NCBI RefSeq assembly: GCF_024758005.1
Contig: NZ_CP103288.1
Location: 1,674,001 to 1,738,000, forward strand
Length of the DNA stretch: 64,000 bases
Source: Pseudarthrobacter sp. NS4
GTDB lineage: Bacteria > Actinomycetota > Actinomycetes > Actinomycetales > Micrococcaceae
Reading direction: 5' to 3'
The translations under genes were made by a program, and so were the position numbers. Below are positions 31,346 through 39,957 of this stretch, one piece after another; positions within the stretch are counted from its first letter, which is position 1; the number at the start of each line of letters is the position of its first letter. The notes under the pieces were generated by a model that was given only the letters and a program-made list of their open reading frames with translations, was not told where the DNA came from and searched no databases.

Positions 31346-32058
31346 TGACACAGGAACTCCTCGACACTATGCCCGCGCTGCGGGTCGGCAGGCCGCTGGT
31401 TGTTGCAATTGACGGGCCCTCGGGTTCGGGTAAGTCCAGCGTCAGTAAAGAAGTGGCCCGGCGGCTGCGGCTGGCCTACCTGGACACCGGGGCGATGTAC
31501 CGGGCGCTGACCTGGTACTGCGTCACCAATGGCATTGACCTCGACGACGCCGCCACCGTTGAGCAGGCATCACGCGACCTCGTGCTGGAGCTGAGCACCA
31601 GCCCGCAGGAGGAATACGTCCGCGTGGACGGTGTTGACGTCACCGACGCCATTCGGGAACCTGCCATCTCCTCGGCTGTCAGCGCCGTCGCCACCACCTT
31701 GGGCGCGCGGACCGAACTCATCCGGCGGCAGCGGGCGCTGATCGAAAAGCACCACCGCCGCATGGTGGTGGAAGGCCGGGACATCACTACCGTCGTCGCG
31801 CCCGGAGCGGAAGTGCGCATGTTGCTGACCGCCAGCGAAGAAGCCCGCCTGCGCAGGCGCGGCATCCAGCTTGGCGGCACCCAGAACGCGGAGCAGCTCG
31901 CAGCGCAGGTGACCCACCGCGACGCCAGGGACTCCACTGTGGTGAACTTCACGCAGGCTGCCGATGGCGTGGTCACGCTGGACTCCTCGGACCTCGACTT
32001 TGAACAGACGGTTGACGCTGCGCTCGTCATTGTCACAAAGGTCCTCAACCGTGACTGA
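31345..32058 (+). CDS. cmk: cytidylate kinase
   Basis: 237 residues from ATG 31345 (TAATG overlap with tyrA). Phosphorylates CMP and dCMP. P-loop GPSGSGKSS (24-32), then YLDTGAMYRALTW, the CMP-binding insert with RVDGVDVTDAIREP, and VVEGRDITTVVAPGA. The order cmk-acyltransferase-der is common in Actinobacteria. Confidence 0.96.
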   Translation: MTQELLDTMPALRVGRPLVVAIDGPSGSGKSSVSKEVARRLRLAYLDTGAMYRALTWYCVTNGIDLDDAATVEQASRDLVLELSTSPQEEYVRVDGVDVTDAIREPAISSAVSAVATTLGARTELIRRQRALIEKHHRRMVVEGRDITTVVAPGAEVRMLLTASEEARLRRRGIQLGGTQNAEQLAAQVTHRDARDSTVVNFTQAADGVVTLDSSDLDFEQTVDAALVIVTKVLNRD

Positions 32059-32770
32059 CGGCAGGGCAGGCGTTCCCTCCGGCTGGACCATGGCCTGGAG
32101 CAGGCCGGTGGGCTGGGTCCTGGACCACCTCGTCTACCGGACGTCGGTGACCGGAAAGGACAACGTCCCCACCGGGGGGCCGGTGATCTTCGCCGGCAAC
32201 CACATCAGCTTCCTCGACGGACCGGTGATGTTCGGTGCGTCGCCGCGGCCCATGCACATCCTGGTCAAGCAGGAGATGTTCAAGGGATTCCTGGGCCGCG
32301 TACTGACCGCGTCCGGGCAGCTTCCCGTAGACCGGCAGGGTGACCGGGCCGCGCTGCAGCGCAGCAAGGAACTGCTCGACGCCGGCCGTTGCGTCGGGAT
32401 CCTCCCTGAAGGAACCCGGGGGAGCGGTGAAGCCTCCGACATCAACGGCGGGGTAGCGTGGCTCGCCCTGAACACAGGAGCCCCGGTGGTGCCTGTGGCC
32501 ATCCTGGGCACCCGGAGCGGGGACGAGCACCTTGACTTCGTGCCGAGGCCCGGCAGGCGTTTCCACGTCAGCTTCGGAACTGCCCTTACCCTGGGCCGCC
32601 GGGCAGGGGAAAGCGGCCGTGCTTCAATGGACAGGGCAGCGCAGGAGATCCGCGCAGCACTGGCAGGGCACGTCCGGGATGCCATACAACTCAGCGGGCA
32701 GCCCCTGCCCTTTGCTGAGACTTCCAAAGATTTGACAGCAGTAGCCGGGACGCCGGCAGATGACCACTAA
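32051..32770 (+). CDS. 1-acyl-glycerol-3-phosphate acyltransferase family protein
   Basis: 239 residues from GTG 32051, which overlaps cmk by 8 bp; longer starts lie inside cmk. PlsC-type motifs: NHISFLD (H51-x4-D56), the acyl-acceptor site PEGTRGSGE near 120, and VPVAILGT. Probably a membrane-associated phospholipid acyltransferase. The C-terminal 35 residues are polar. In some actinobacteria this gene sits in or is fused to the cmk-der locus. Confidence 0.88.
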   Translation: MTDGRAGVPSGWTMAWSRPVGWVLDHLVYRTSVTGKDNVPTGGPVIFAGNHISFLDGPVMFGASPRPMHILVKQEMFKGFLGRVLTASGQLPVDRQGDRAALQRSKELLDAGRCVGILPEGTRGSGEASDINGGVAWLALNTGAPVVPVAILGTRSGDEHLDFVPRPGRRFHVSFGTALTLGRRAGESGRASMDRAAQEIRAALAGHVRDAIQLSGQPLPFAETSKDLTAVAGTPADDH

Positions 32771-32780
32771 GGACAATGCA

Positions 32781-34331
32781 ATGAGCGACACCACCCAAAC
32801 TCCCGGCCATTCCGGCCCCGCCGAAGACGAATACACTCCCACGGGCAGCGACCAGGTTGCGGAACGGCTGGCGGCCATTGACGACGACGAGGCAGAGCTT
32901 CGCGCGGCCTCCCTCCGGGCAGGACTGGAGGACTACGACCTCGATGAGGACGACGCCGCCCTGCTCAGCGGGGAGTACGACGACGAGGACTTCGACGGCC
33001 CCGTCAAACTCGATCCTGTCCTTGCCATCATCGGACGCCCCAACGTGGGCAAGTCCACGCTGGTGAACCGTATCCTGGGACGCCGCGAAGCGGTGGTTGA
33101 GGACACCCCCGGTGTGACCCGCGACCGCGTTATGTACTCCGCGAGCTGGAACGGCCGCAACTTCACGCTGGTGGATACCGGCGGCTGGGAGCACGACGCC
33201 CGCGGAATCCATGCGCGCGTCGCCGAGCAGGCCGAGATGGCCGTCGAACTCGCGGACGCCGTCCTCTTTGTCGTTGACTCGGCCGTCGGCGCCACCGCCA
33301 CTGATGAAGGCGTCATGAAGATGCTGCGCCGCAGCAAGAAGCCGGTCATCATGGTGGCCAACAAGGTGGATGACTTTGCCCAGGAGGCGGACTCTGCCGC
33401 CCTGTGGGGCCTCGGCTTCGGCGAGCCCTATCCGGTGTCAGCGCTCCATGGACGTGGTGTGGCGGACCTGCTGGACCACGTGATGGACGTCCTGCCCGAA
33501 TTCTCGACCATTGAGGGGCTGGAACGCTCCGGCGGCCCGCGGCGCATTGCGCTGATCGGGCGCCCGAACGTCGGCAAGTCCTCGCTGCTGAACAAGCTCG
33601 CCGGAACCGAACGCGTGGTGGTGGACAACACCGCCGGAACCACACGTGATCCCGTGGATGAATTCATTGAACTCGGCGGCCGAACCTGGCGCTTCGTGGA
33701 CACGGCCGGCATCCGCCGCCGCCAGCACATGGCCCAGGGCGCGGACTACTACGCTTCGCTGCGGACGCAGGCGGCGCTCGAAAAGGCGGAGGTCGCCGTC
33801 GTGCTCCTTGCCGTGGACGAGGTCCTCAGCGAGCAGGATGTACGGATCCTTCAGCTGGCCATCGAATCCGGCCGCGCATTGGTACTGGCGTTCAACAAGT
33901 GGGACCTGCTCGACGACGAACGCCGCCGCTACCTGGAGCGTGAAATTGAGCAGGACCTGGCGCATGTGGAGTGGGCCCCGCGCGTGAACATCTCGGCCAA
34001 GACCGGCTGGCACAAGGACCGCCTGGTCCCTGCGCTCGACGTGGCCCTGGAGAACTGGGACAAGCGCATCGCCACCGGCCGCCTGAACGCCTTCCTGGGC
34101 GAATTGGTGGCCGCGCACCCGCACCCGGTCCGCGGCGGAAAGCAGCCCCGCATCCTCTTCGGTACCCAGGCGTCAAGCAGGCCGCCGAAGTTCGTCCTGT
34201 TCACCACCGGTTTCCTGGACCCCGGATACCGCCGGTTCATCACCCGCCGGCTGCGCGAAACCTTCGGCTTCGAAGGCACGCCCATCGAGGTCAGCATGCG
34301 GGTCAGGGAAAAACGCGGCAAGAAGCGTTAA
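32781..34331 (+). CDS. der: ribosome-assembly GTPase Der (EngA)
   Basis: 516 residues from ATG 32781, which has aaggac 6 bp upstream; an earlier in-frame ATG at 32760 lacks this. Two tandem G domains, each with GRPNVGKS (about 85-92 and 260-267), DTGGWE and DTAGIRRR as G3, and NKVD and NKWD as G4. C-terminal KH-like domain ([35 protein letters not shown]). Needed for 50S assembly. An acidic N-terminal extension of about 76 residues precedes the first G domain. Confidence 0.95.
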   Translation: MSDTTQTPGHSGPAEDEYTPTGSDQVAERLAAIDDDEAELRAASLRAGLEDYDLDEDDAALLSGEYDDEDFDGPVKLDPVLAIIGRPNVGKSTLVNRILGRREAVVEDTPGVTRDRVMYSASWNGRNFTLVDTGGWEHDARGIHARVAEQAEMAVELADAVLFVVDSAVGATATDEGVMKMLRRSKKPVIMVANKVDDFAQEADSAALWGLGFGEPYPVSALHGRGVADLLDHVMDVLPEFSTIEGLERSGGPRRIALIGRPNVGKSSLLNKLAGTERVVVDNTAGTTRDPVDEFIELGGRTWRFVDTAGIRRRQHMAQGADYYASLRTQAALEKAEVAVVLLAVDEVLSEQDVRILQLAIESGRALVLAFNKWDLLDDERRRYLEREIEQDLAHVEWAPRVNISAKTGWHKDRLVPALDVALENWDKRIATGRLNAFLGELVAAHPHPVRGGKQPRILFGTQASSRPPKFVLFTTGFLDPGYRRFITRRLRETFGFEGTPIEVSMRVREKRGKKR

Positions 34332-34368
34332 TTGCGACACACCAGGGGCCGCAAATCCCGGAAAGTGT

Positions 34369-34397
34369 CACTGGCACCCTCCGGGATCGTGTAAGCT
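34369..34397 (+). promoter_or_regulatory. weak candidate promoter for tRNA-Pro
   Basis: The -10-like TAAGCT is at 34392-34397, with a poor -35 (cactgg) 17 bp upstream. It is about 84 bp before the tRNA. Sequence support is weak. Confidence 0.25.
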
Positions 34398-34480
34398 CTT
34401 CTAGGTGGTTCGGCCGGACTGCTGGTGGAAATCCACGGAGGAATCCTTGGATCAAGCACAGCGGAGAACGGCGGAACCAA

Positions 34481-34557
<77 letters not shown>

Positions 34558-34560
34558 AAG

Positions 34561-34602
34561 AGCGAAAGCGCCGGAGAATCTCTCCGGCGCTTTCGCTTTT
34601 TG
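34561..34602 (+). terminator. terminator after tRNA-Pro
   Basis: A 17-bp inverted repeat, agcgaaagcgccggaga (34561-34577) and tctccggcgctttcgct (34581-34597), followed by a T-run. Strong intrinsic terminator; as it is symmetric it may also stop the convergent glycosylase transcript. Confidence 0.92.
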
Positions 34603-34640
34603 TGTTGCCTGCACTGCAACCCTGCCTGGCGCCAAACTGC

Positions 34641-35510
34641 CTATTTCAGGAATCTTGACGTCCGGCGGTCCGCCAGGATCTTGCCCTTGGTCTGGCAGGT
34701 GGGGCAGTACTGCAGGGCGGTATCGGCAAAGGAAACCTCCCGGACGGTGTCCCCGCACACCGGACAGGGCTGGCCGGTCCGCGCGTGGACGCGCATGTGG
34801 CTCCGCTTCACGTCCTTGAGGTCCTTGGGTGGCTTGCCGCTGGCCTCCGCCAGCGCGGTGCCGAGGACGTCATGGATGGCGTCATACAGGACCTGCACCG
34901 TGTCCCGGTCCAGGGACTTGGCGGTAGCGAACGGGGAGATCCGGGCCGCATGCAGGATCTCGTCGCTGTATGCGTTTCCGATGCCCGCAATCACGCCCTG
35001 GCTCCGCAGGAGCCCCTTGATCTGCTGGGAACTGCCGGCAAGGATTGCGGCCAGGGCATCGACGTCGAACTTTTCACTGAACGGGTCCGGACCCAGGGAG
35101 GCGATGCCGGGGACGTCCCGGGGGTCCCGCACGGCGTAGACAGCCAGGCTCTTTTTGGTTCCGGCCTCAGTAAGGTCGAAACCGCGGGGCCCGTCCGCGC
35201 CGGTGAAAACAAGCCGCGCCGCAATATGGCCTTTGCCCATCCTCAACTGTCCATCAGCGGGCGAGTCCGTGAAGCGGATCCAGCCGGCCCTGGCCAGATG
35301 GAACACAAAGGAGATACCGCCGGTATCAATGCTGATGAATTTGCCGAACCGCTGTACGCCGGCCACTGTCCGGCCCTCCAGCGACGTGAAAGGCGGATCA
35401 GCTGTCTTCAGCACCGCGAAGGAAACAATCTGCAGCCTGGTCACTACAGAGTCCCGCAGTTGTTCGTCCAAAAACCCGGCCAGGCCGGCCACCTCGGGAA
35501 GTTCCGGCAT
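34641..35510 (-). CDS. Fpg/Nei family DNA glycosylase
   Basis: 289 residues. After removal of Met the N-terminus is PELPEV, with P1 as nucleophile and the conserved Glu. The family Lys is in QRFGKFISI. The H2TH region is GIGNAYSDEILHAARISP. The zinc finger has C249, C252, C269 and C272 (C-x2-C-x16-C-x2-C), with a 16-residue basic tail after it. Removes oxidised bases; whether it prefers oxidised purines (Fpg) or pyrimidines (Nei) cannot be decided here. Divergent from gcvH. Confidence 0.9.
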   Translation of the reverse strand: MPELPEVAGLAGFLDEQLRDSVVTRLQIVSFAVLKTADPPFTSLEGRTVAGVQRFGKFISIDTGGISFVFHLARAGWIRFTDSPADGQLRMGKGHIAARLVFTGADGPRGFDLTEAGTKKSLAVYAVRDPRDVPGIASLGPDPFSEKFDVDALAAILAGSSQQIKGLLRSQGVIAGIGNAYSDEILHAARISPFATAKSLDRDTVQVLYDAIHDVLGTALAEASGKPPKDLKDVKRSHMRVHARTGQPCPVCGDTVREVSFADTALQYCPTCQTKGKILADRRTSRFLK

Positions 35511-35583
35511 GACTTACCTGCCTGGTCCCCGGCGTCCGGCCTCAATGCGCGCGCTCATGCGTCCCATCCTGCCAGAAAGCCCG

Positions 35584-35612
35584 GTGGACGCCCCGGCAGA
35601 TGTGCCTATACT
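35584..35612 (+). promoter_or_regulatory. candidate promoter of gcvH-garA
   Basis: GTGGAC (35584-35589), 17-bp spacer, TATACT (35607-35612), about 65 bp before the gcvH ATG. The -10 is close to consensus. Confidence 0.5.
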
Positions 35613-35677
35613 TTCAAGCGGCGGCCTGTTTCCCGGGCCCCTTTGACATTGGTGCTTGACCCGATGAAAGGCCCCTG

Positions 35678-36064
35678 ATGAGCAACATTCCCGAAGACCT
35701 GTCCTACACCGCCGAACATGAGTGGGTATCCGCTCCCAATGCCGACGGCGTGGTCCGCGTGGGCATTACCGACTTTGCCCAGGACGCGCTTGGAGATGTT
35801 GTCTACGCCCAGATGCCCGAAATCGGCACCAGGATTACGGCAAACGAAGTGGTGGGCGAGGTGGAGTCCACCAAGAGTGTCAGCGACATCTACGCTCCCG
35901 TAACCGGCGAAGTTGTGGCCCGCAACGATTCCCTGGACACCGATTCGGCCCTCATCAACACCGATCCCTACGGCGACGGCTGGCTGATCGAGGTCAAACT
36001 TGCCGAAGCTGACGCCGTTGACTCGTTGCTCAGTGCATCTGAGTACGAACAACAGGTAGGCTAA
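35678..36064 (+). CDS. gcvH: glycine cleavage system H protein
   Basis: 128 residues. Small lipoyl carrier that shuttles the aminomethyl group among P, T and L proteins. Lipoyl-lysine K66 in EVESTKSVSD; N-terminal YTAEHEWV and the C-terminal DPYGDGWLIEVKL are typical. No gcvP or gcvT is nearby. It is followed by garA as in M. tuberculosis (Rv1826-Rv1827). aaagg lies in front of the ATG. Confidence 0.95.
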   Translation: MSNIPEDLSYTAEHEWVSAPNADGVVRVGITDFAQDALGDVVYAQMPEIGTRITANEVVGEVESTKSVSDIYAPVTGEVVARNDSLDTDSALINTDPYGDGWLIEVKLAEADAVDSLLSASEYEQQVG

Positions 36065-36221
36065 AGCTAACCGGTAAATCCGGTCCGGCCCCGTGTCGCA
36101 GGCAGGACGTCTTCGCACGTCAGCGGCCGGATCGGGAGCCGGCGCCGGACCTGCTGGGCAGGGCCGGAGGGTAAACGTTGACTGCAGGCCTGAGGGGCTG
36201 CAGCGGGAAGAGGAGGAATCC

Positions 36222-36698
36222 ATGGCTGGCCACAGACACAACCCTGCCGATGGGGAATACGGCAATGGTGCGGCTAGGTCGTCGGAGACCACCTCCATCC
36301 ATCTCACCCCGGTCAGAGATGAACCTACTATCGCGCCCAAGCTGTCCTCAGACGAGCGCAGCTCCGTCGAGGCACTTCCGGCGGGTTCCGCACTGCTCGT
36401 CGCACACAGCGGCCCCAACGCCGGTGCCCGCTTCCTGCTCGACTCCGACGTCACCACCGCCGGCCGCCACCCGGATGCCGACATCTTCCTCGATGACGTC
36501 ACGGTTTCCCGCCGGCACGTGGAGTTCCGGCGCACTGCCCGGAGCTTCGAAGTGGTGGACAAGAACAGCCTGAACGGCACCTACGTCAACCATGACCGGG
36601 TGGACAGCGTCGAACTCAAGTCCGGCAACGAAGTGCAGATCGGCAAGTTCCGCCTCACCTTCTACCTCAGCCCTGCCGGCGCTGCAGGCCGCGGCTGA
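36222..36698 (+). CDS. garA: FHA-domain metabolic regulator GarA (OdhI-type)
   Basis: 158 residues from ATG 36222, chosen for the strong aggaggaatcc. N-terminal phosphorylation motif ETTS (22-25), as in GarA/OdhI. FHA domain about 78-147, with GR (81-82), SRRH (96-99) and N118-G119. In relatives, Ser/Thr kinases phosphorylate the ETTS threonines, which then bind the FHA domain intramolecularly and release 2-oxoglutarate dehydrogenase and glutamate enzymes; the same switch is expected here. The PASTA kinase at 51215-53350 could be one upstream kinase (inference). Confidence 0.93.
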   Translation: MAGHRHNPADGEYGNGAARSSETTSIHLTPVRDEPTIAPKLSSDERSSVEALPAGSALLVAHSGPNAGARFLLDSDVTTAGRHPDADIFLDDVTVSRRHVEFRRTARSFEVVDKNSLNGTYVNHDRVDSVELKSGNEVQIGKFRLTFYLSPAGAAGRG

Positions 36699-36715
36699 TC
36701 CGGGGACCGCTGCCT

Positions 36716-37438
36716 GTGGCAATGGCACAACCGGAACGCCGGGGACCGCAGGTCCTGAACATTGGAGAAGTCCTCGCGCAGCTCAGCGGGGACTTCCCAG
36801 GCATGACCGCGTCAAAAATCCGGTTCCTGGAAGAAAAAGGGCTGATCAACCCCAGGCGTACGCCTGCGGGCTATCGGCAGTATTCCGACGGCGACGTGGA
36901 ACGGCTGCGTTTTGTCCTCGCTTTGCAGCGGGACCAGTACCTTCCCCTGAAAGTCATCAAGGACTACCTTGACGCCATCGACAGGGGAGAGCGGCCGGAG
37001 AACCTTCCGCCCGGCGTCGTGGTGTCCCCGAGGATCGTCTCCGACGAGCTGGCCGCGGAGCTGCAGAACCGCGGGCGCAGGCTCACGGAGGAGCAACTTC
37101 GCGCCGAATCCGGCGCCAGTGTCCCCCTGCTCCAGGCTCTCCTGGAGTTCGGCCTGATCAGCCACAGCAACGGCCAGTTTGACGAGCATGCCCTCCAAGT
37201 GGCGCGTGCCTGCGTGCAGCTGGAGGGCCATGGGCTGGAACCCCGTCACCTGCGACCCTTCCAGGCAGCAGCGGAACGGGAATTCGGCCTCGTGGAACGG
37301 GCGGTGGCGCCGCTTGCTTCCCGCAAGGACTCTGCCTCCCAGGCGCGGGCTGCCGAGGCTGCCCGCGAAATCAGCGACCTCTGCCTCACCCTGCACCGGG
37401 CTTTGGTGCAGGACCACATCTCACGCATGGACATCTGA
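36716..37438 (+). CDS. MerR family regulator, FtsR type
   Basis: 240 residues, GTG start 17 bp after garA. MerR-type winged helix-turn-helix at about 14-80 (NIGEVLAQLSGDFPGMTASKIRFLEEKGLI, then PRRTPAGYRQYSDGDVERLRFVLALQRDQYLPLKVIK). The long C-terminal part is helical and lacks metal-binding Cys. The position (garA, this gene, nuclease-family gene) matches Rv1828; the corynebacterial counterpart FtsR controls ftsZ. That role here is inferred from position. Confidence 0.88.
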   Translation: MAMAQPERRGPQVLNIGEVLAQLSGDFPGMTASKIRFLEEKGLINPRRTPAGYRQYSDGDVERLRFVLALQRDQYLPLKVIKDYLDAIDRGERPENLPPGVVVSPRIVSDELAAELQNRGRRLTEEQLRAESGASVPLLQALLEFGLISHSNGQFDEHALQVARACVQLEGHGLEPRHLRPFQAAAEREFGLVERAVAPLASRKDSASQARAAEAAREISDLCLTLHRALVQDHISRMDI

Positions 37439-37941
37439 TGATTGAAGTCGAGATCGTAGGCGTTCGGATTGAACTGCCTTCCAACCAGCCCCTGGTCCTG
37501 CTCCGGGAAATGCATGGGGAACGGCACGTCCCCATTTGGATCGGCACTCCGGAAGCCAGCGCCATCGCGCTGGCCCAGCAGGGCGTGGTCCCGCCCCGGC
37601 CCATGACCCACGATCTCCTGGTGGATGTGGTGGAGTCCCTGGGCCACTCCGTGGTGAGCGTCAACATCGTGGCTGTTGAAGACAACATCTTCTATGGGCA
37701 GCTGCAGTTTGAAAACGGCACCACTGTGAGTTCCAGGGCATCCGATGCCCTGGCAATAGCACTCCGCGCGAAGTGCCGCATCTGGTGCGCAGATTCGGTT
37801 ATGGATGAAGCCGGCGTCCGCATCACCGAGCACGACGAGGGTGAGGACGCGGAGCCGGGCCCCACCGTTGACGAGGAGCGCGAGTTGCGCCGGTTCCGGG
37901 AGTTCCTGGACGACGTCGAACCCGAGGATTTCGACGGCTAA
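37438..37941 (+). CDS. bifunctional nuclease family protein (DUF151)
   Basis: 167 residues; ATG shares a base with the upstream stop (TGATG). The family core is complete: LPIWIG-like VPIWIGTPEASAIALA, then PRPMTHDLLVDVVESLG, and SSRASDALAIALRAKCRIW. The C-terminal 45 residues are acidic. Plant and bacterial relatives show DNase/RNase activity, but a physiological role is not established. Matches Rv1829 in position. Confidence 0.9.
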   Translation: MIEVEIVGVRIELPSNQPLVLLREMHGERHVPIWIGTPEASAIALAQQGVVPPRPMTHDLLVDVVESLGHSVVSVNIVAVEDNIFYGQLQFENGTTVSSRASDALAIALRAKCRIWCADSVMDEAGVRITEHDEGEDAEPGPTVDEERELRRFREFLDDVEPEDFDG

Positions 37942-37947
37942 GGTCAC

Positions 37948-37966
37948 GTTAAGGTTAAAGTTGAGG
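37948..37966 (+). promoter_or_regulatory. direct-repeat motif upstream of the second MerR gene
   Basis: Three tandem near-copies of GTTAAGG (gttaag, gttaaag, ttgagg), 6-7 bp each, lie about 40 bp upstream of a good promoter. Possible regulator site; unassigned. Confidence 0.35.
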
Positions 37967-38006
37967 ATGAAAGTTTCGACACGCCTCAGTTAAGCCGTCA
38001 GGGTCT

Positions 38007-38035
38007 TTGACCTTGGGTCCCGCCGGGCCTAACGT
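38007..38035 (+). promoter_or_regulatory. candidate promoter of the second MerR gene
   Basis: TTGACC (38007-38012), 17-bp spacer, TAACGT (38030-38035). A transcript start near 38042 would leave a leader of about 130 nt before GTG 38174. Confidence 0.5.
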
Positions 38036-38173
38036 CGAAGTATCAAGTTCCCATTGCTTACGGCAGCCGCGCAAGTCACACTGGAAAGTGCGCCCCGCGA
38101 AAATTACATGCATGGTCTTCATGCCAAGGCTGCTGCAGTTGTTAAACCGGGAGCTACGACAAGGAGGATCCAG

Positions 38174-38767
38174 GTGAGTCCCAAAGGCGAAGCAGGCGGG
38201 CTGAAACAGCCCACGGCTGGTGTTGCTGTGCCCGCGAGTGGTGCCCAGGGCCTCCTGTTTACCGAGGACCTCCCGGTGCTGGATGAGGACGCCGGCTACC
38301 GCGGACCCACTGCCTGCAAGGCTGCCGGCATCACGTACCGGCAGCTGGACTACTGGGCACGTACCGGACTGGTGGAACCCGCAGTCCGCGGCGCTGCCGG
38401 CTCCGGGTCCCAACGGTTGTACGGATTCCGCGACATCCTTGTCCTCAAGGTGGTGAAACGCCTCCTGGACACCGGAGTTTCCCTTCAGCAGATCCGCACC
38501 GCCGTCGAACACCTGCGTGAACGCGGTGTGGAGGACCTGGCCCAGATCACGCTCATGAGCGACGGCGCCAGCGTTTACGAATGCACCTCGGCTGATGAGG
38601 TTATCGACCTGGTCCAGGGCGGACAGGGCGTGTTCGGCATTGCTGTGGGCCGGGTGTGGCGCGAAGTTGAAGGCAGCCTCGCCTCCCTTCCCAGCGAGCA
38701 TGCAGCGGAGCAGCCCTTTCCGGACGACGAACTGAGCAAGCGGCGGGCAGCACGAAAGATCAGCTGA
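38174..38767 (+). CDS. MerR family regulator (Rv1830-like)
   Basis: 197 residues from GTG 38174, chosen because aaggagg lies 7 bp upstream; a longer ATG start (38054) has no site. Residues 1-35 are flexible. The MerR helix-turn-helix spans about 47-115 (RGPTACKAAGITYRQLDYWARTGLVEP, QRLYGFRDILVLKVVKRLLDTGVSLQQIR). C-terminal effector part has no metal-binding Cys motif. It is the fifth gene of the gcvH-garA-merR-nuclease-merR set. Target unknown. Confidence 0.87.
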   Translation: MSPKGEAGGLKQPTAGVAVPASGAQGLLFTEDLPVLDEDAGYRGPTACKAAGITYRQLDYWARTGLVEPAVRGAAGSGSQRLYGFRDILVLKVVKRLLDTGVSLQQIRTAVEHLRERGVEDLAQITLMSDGASVYECTSADEVIDLVQGGQGVFGIAVGRVWREVEGSLASLPSEHAAEQPFPDDELSKRRAARKIS

Positions 38768-38786
38768 CGCCCTGGCAGACCTGACA

Positions 38787-38827
38787 GCAGAGGCCGCTCT
38801 CCCTAGGGGGAGCGGCCTCTGCTCTTA
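38787..38827 (+). terminator. terminator after the second MerR gene
   Basis: Long hairpin gcagaggccgctc...gagcggcctctgc with tctta following; lies between convergent genes and may act both ways. Confidence 0.8.
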
Positions 38828-38838
38828 ATCCAGGCTGC

Positions 38839-39669
38839 TTAGCGGGCACGGCTGCGCAACCCGCTGCCCACCGCCATCAGGTTGGTCAACAGGTCGTCGA
38901 AAAGCGCCGCAGCAGACTTGGCCGAATCACCGGGCCAATGGTGCACCGGGTGGGCGGCGCCCTGGATCTGCTGCCAGTTGGCCTGTTCGGGTATGCGTGG
39001 ACTCAGGAGGAGTTCGCCGAACATGGACTCCATCTCAGCCAGCCGGTACGTGTGTTCGGATGAACCCGTCCGGACCCGGTTGGCCACGATGCCTGCAGGG
39101 GAAAGGTTGGGTGCAAATTCCTGCCGGAACAGCTGGATTGCCCTCATGGTGCGTTCCGTTCCGGCCACCGAAAACAAGCCGGGCTCGGCAACGAGTGCCA
39201 CCTTGTCGCTCGCGGACCAGGCCATCCGGGTAAGCCCGTTGAGCGACGGCGGGCAGTCGATCAGGACGAGATCATAGGTGTCCGCGCCTGCCAGGACGGA
39301 CGAGAGCCGCCGGAGGTCACGGCGGCCAAGGTCCGGGCGGTCGTAGATGCCCGTGTAGGCAGAGCCGACGGCGACGTCCAGGACAGCGGGCCCGGAACCG
39401 TTGGCCTGGGCGTACGCCGTCCAGCTGCTGCCCACGACGTTCTCGGCCAGCTTGGCGCGGCGGGGGCTCTTCAGCATCCTGCCGATATCGAGCTGGTCAC
39501 CGGGCTGCACGCCGAGGGCCGTGGTCGCGTCCGCGTGGGGGTCAAGATCCACCACAAGCGTGCGGACGCCCGCGGCCAGCGCCGCAGACGCCAATCCTGT
39601 GGTGACGGAAGTCTTGCCGACTCCACCCTTAAGGCTGCTGATGCTGACTACTTGCACTTGAGAGACCAA
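38839..39669 (-). CDS. orphan ParA-family ATPase
   Basis: 276 residues if it starts at TTG 39669; GTG 39657 (VQVVSISS) is an alternative. Walker A KGGVGKT (14-20), Walker A' LVVDLDPHADATTALG, and Walker B DLVLIDCPPSLNGLT. No parB, SMC or MinE is adjacent; it is divergent from pyc. Probably a positioning ATPase. It differs from the scpA-linked ParA at 26543-27454, which has a longer N-terminus. Confidence 0.85.
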   Translation of the reverse strand: MVSQVQVVSISSLKGGVGKTSVTTGLASAALAAGVRTLVVDLDPHADATTALGVQPGDQLDIGRMLKSPRRAKLAENVVGSSWTAYAQANGSGPAVLDVAVGSAYTGIYDRPDLGRRDLRRLSSVLAGADTYDLVLIDCPPSLNGLTRMAWSASDKVALVAEPGLFSVAGTERTMRAIQLFRQEFAPNLSPAGIVANRVRTGSSEHTYRLAEMESMFGELLLSPRIPEQANWQQIQGAAHPVHHWPGDSAKSAAALFDDLLTNLMAVGSGLRSRAR

Positions 39670-39865
39670 AACCTAACGCCGGATGCCGTGTTGGGAGTAA
39701 TGTTTGCTCCGGCAGAGCCGAAGCCGGACGGTCCTGCCGCCCTACTCATCATATGTGGATGCGCCGTTGAATCCTGCTTTCCGGGGACTCGGCATGGCAT
39801 CGGCTGTGCTGCCGGGGCGGATTCCGCCGGGCCGGCTAAAGCAATCGGGACATGACGGGGAAATC

Positions 39866-39881
39866 TGTGACAGTCGACACA
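39866..39881. promoter_or_regulatory. CRP/GlxR-like site upstream of pyc
   Basis: TGTGACAGTCGACACA matches TGTGA-N6-TCACA at nine of ten fixed positions (ACACA instead of TCACA). It lies about 28 bp upstream of the candidate -10. cAMP-receptor-type regulation of pyc is inferred. Confidence 0.5.
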
Positions 39882-39892
39882 AAGATTTGTGT
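39877..39892. promoter_or_regulatory. inverted repeat overlapping the pyc -35
   Basis: ACACAAAGATTTGTGT is a perfect 7-bp inverted repeat with a 2-bp centre. It shares five bases with the CRP-like site and covers the -35 candidate, so a repressor here would block the promoter. Confidence 0.5.
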
Positions 39893-39957
39893 TTGTCCTT
39901 GTAGGTCCTAGACACTGTGACCACTCACCGATCCACCCGCAATGATGCAGGAGAAGT

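Larger units (their letters stand above)
39670..39957. promoter_or_regulatory. divergent promoter region, orphan parA / pyc
   Basis: 288 bp. The part next to pyc holds a CRP-like site (39866-39881), a 16-bp inverted repeat (39877-39892), and a promoter candidate TTGTGT (39887-39892), 16-bp spacer, TAGACA (39909-39914). aggagaag precedes the pyc ATG. The part next to parA shows nothing clear. Confidence 0.5.
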
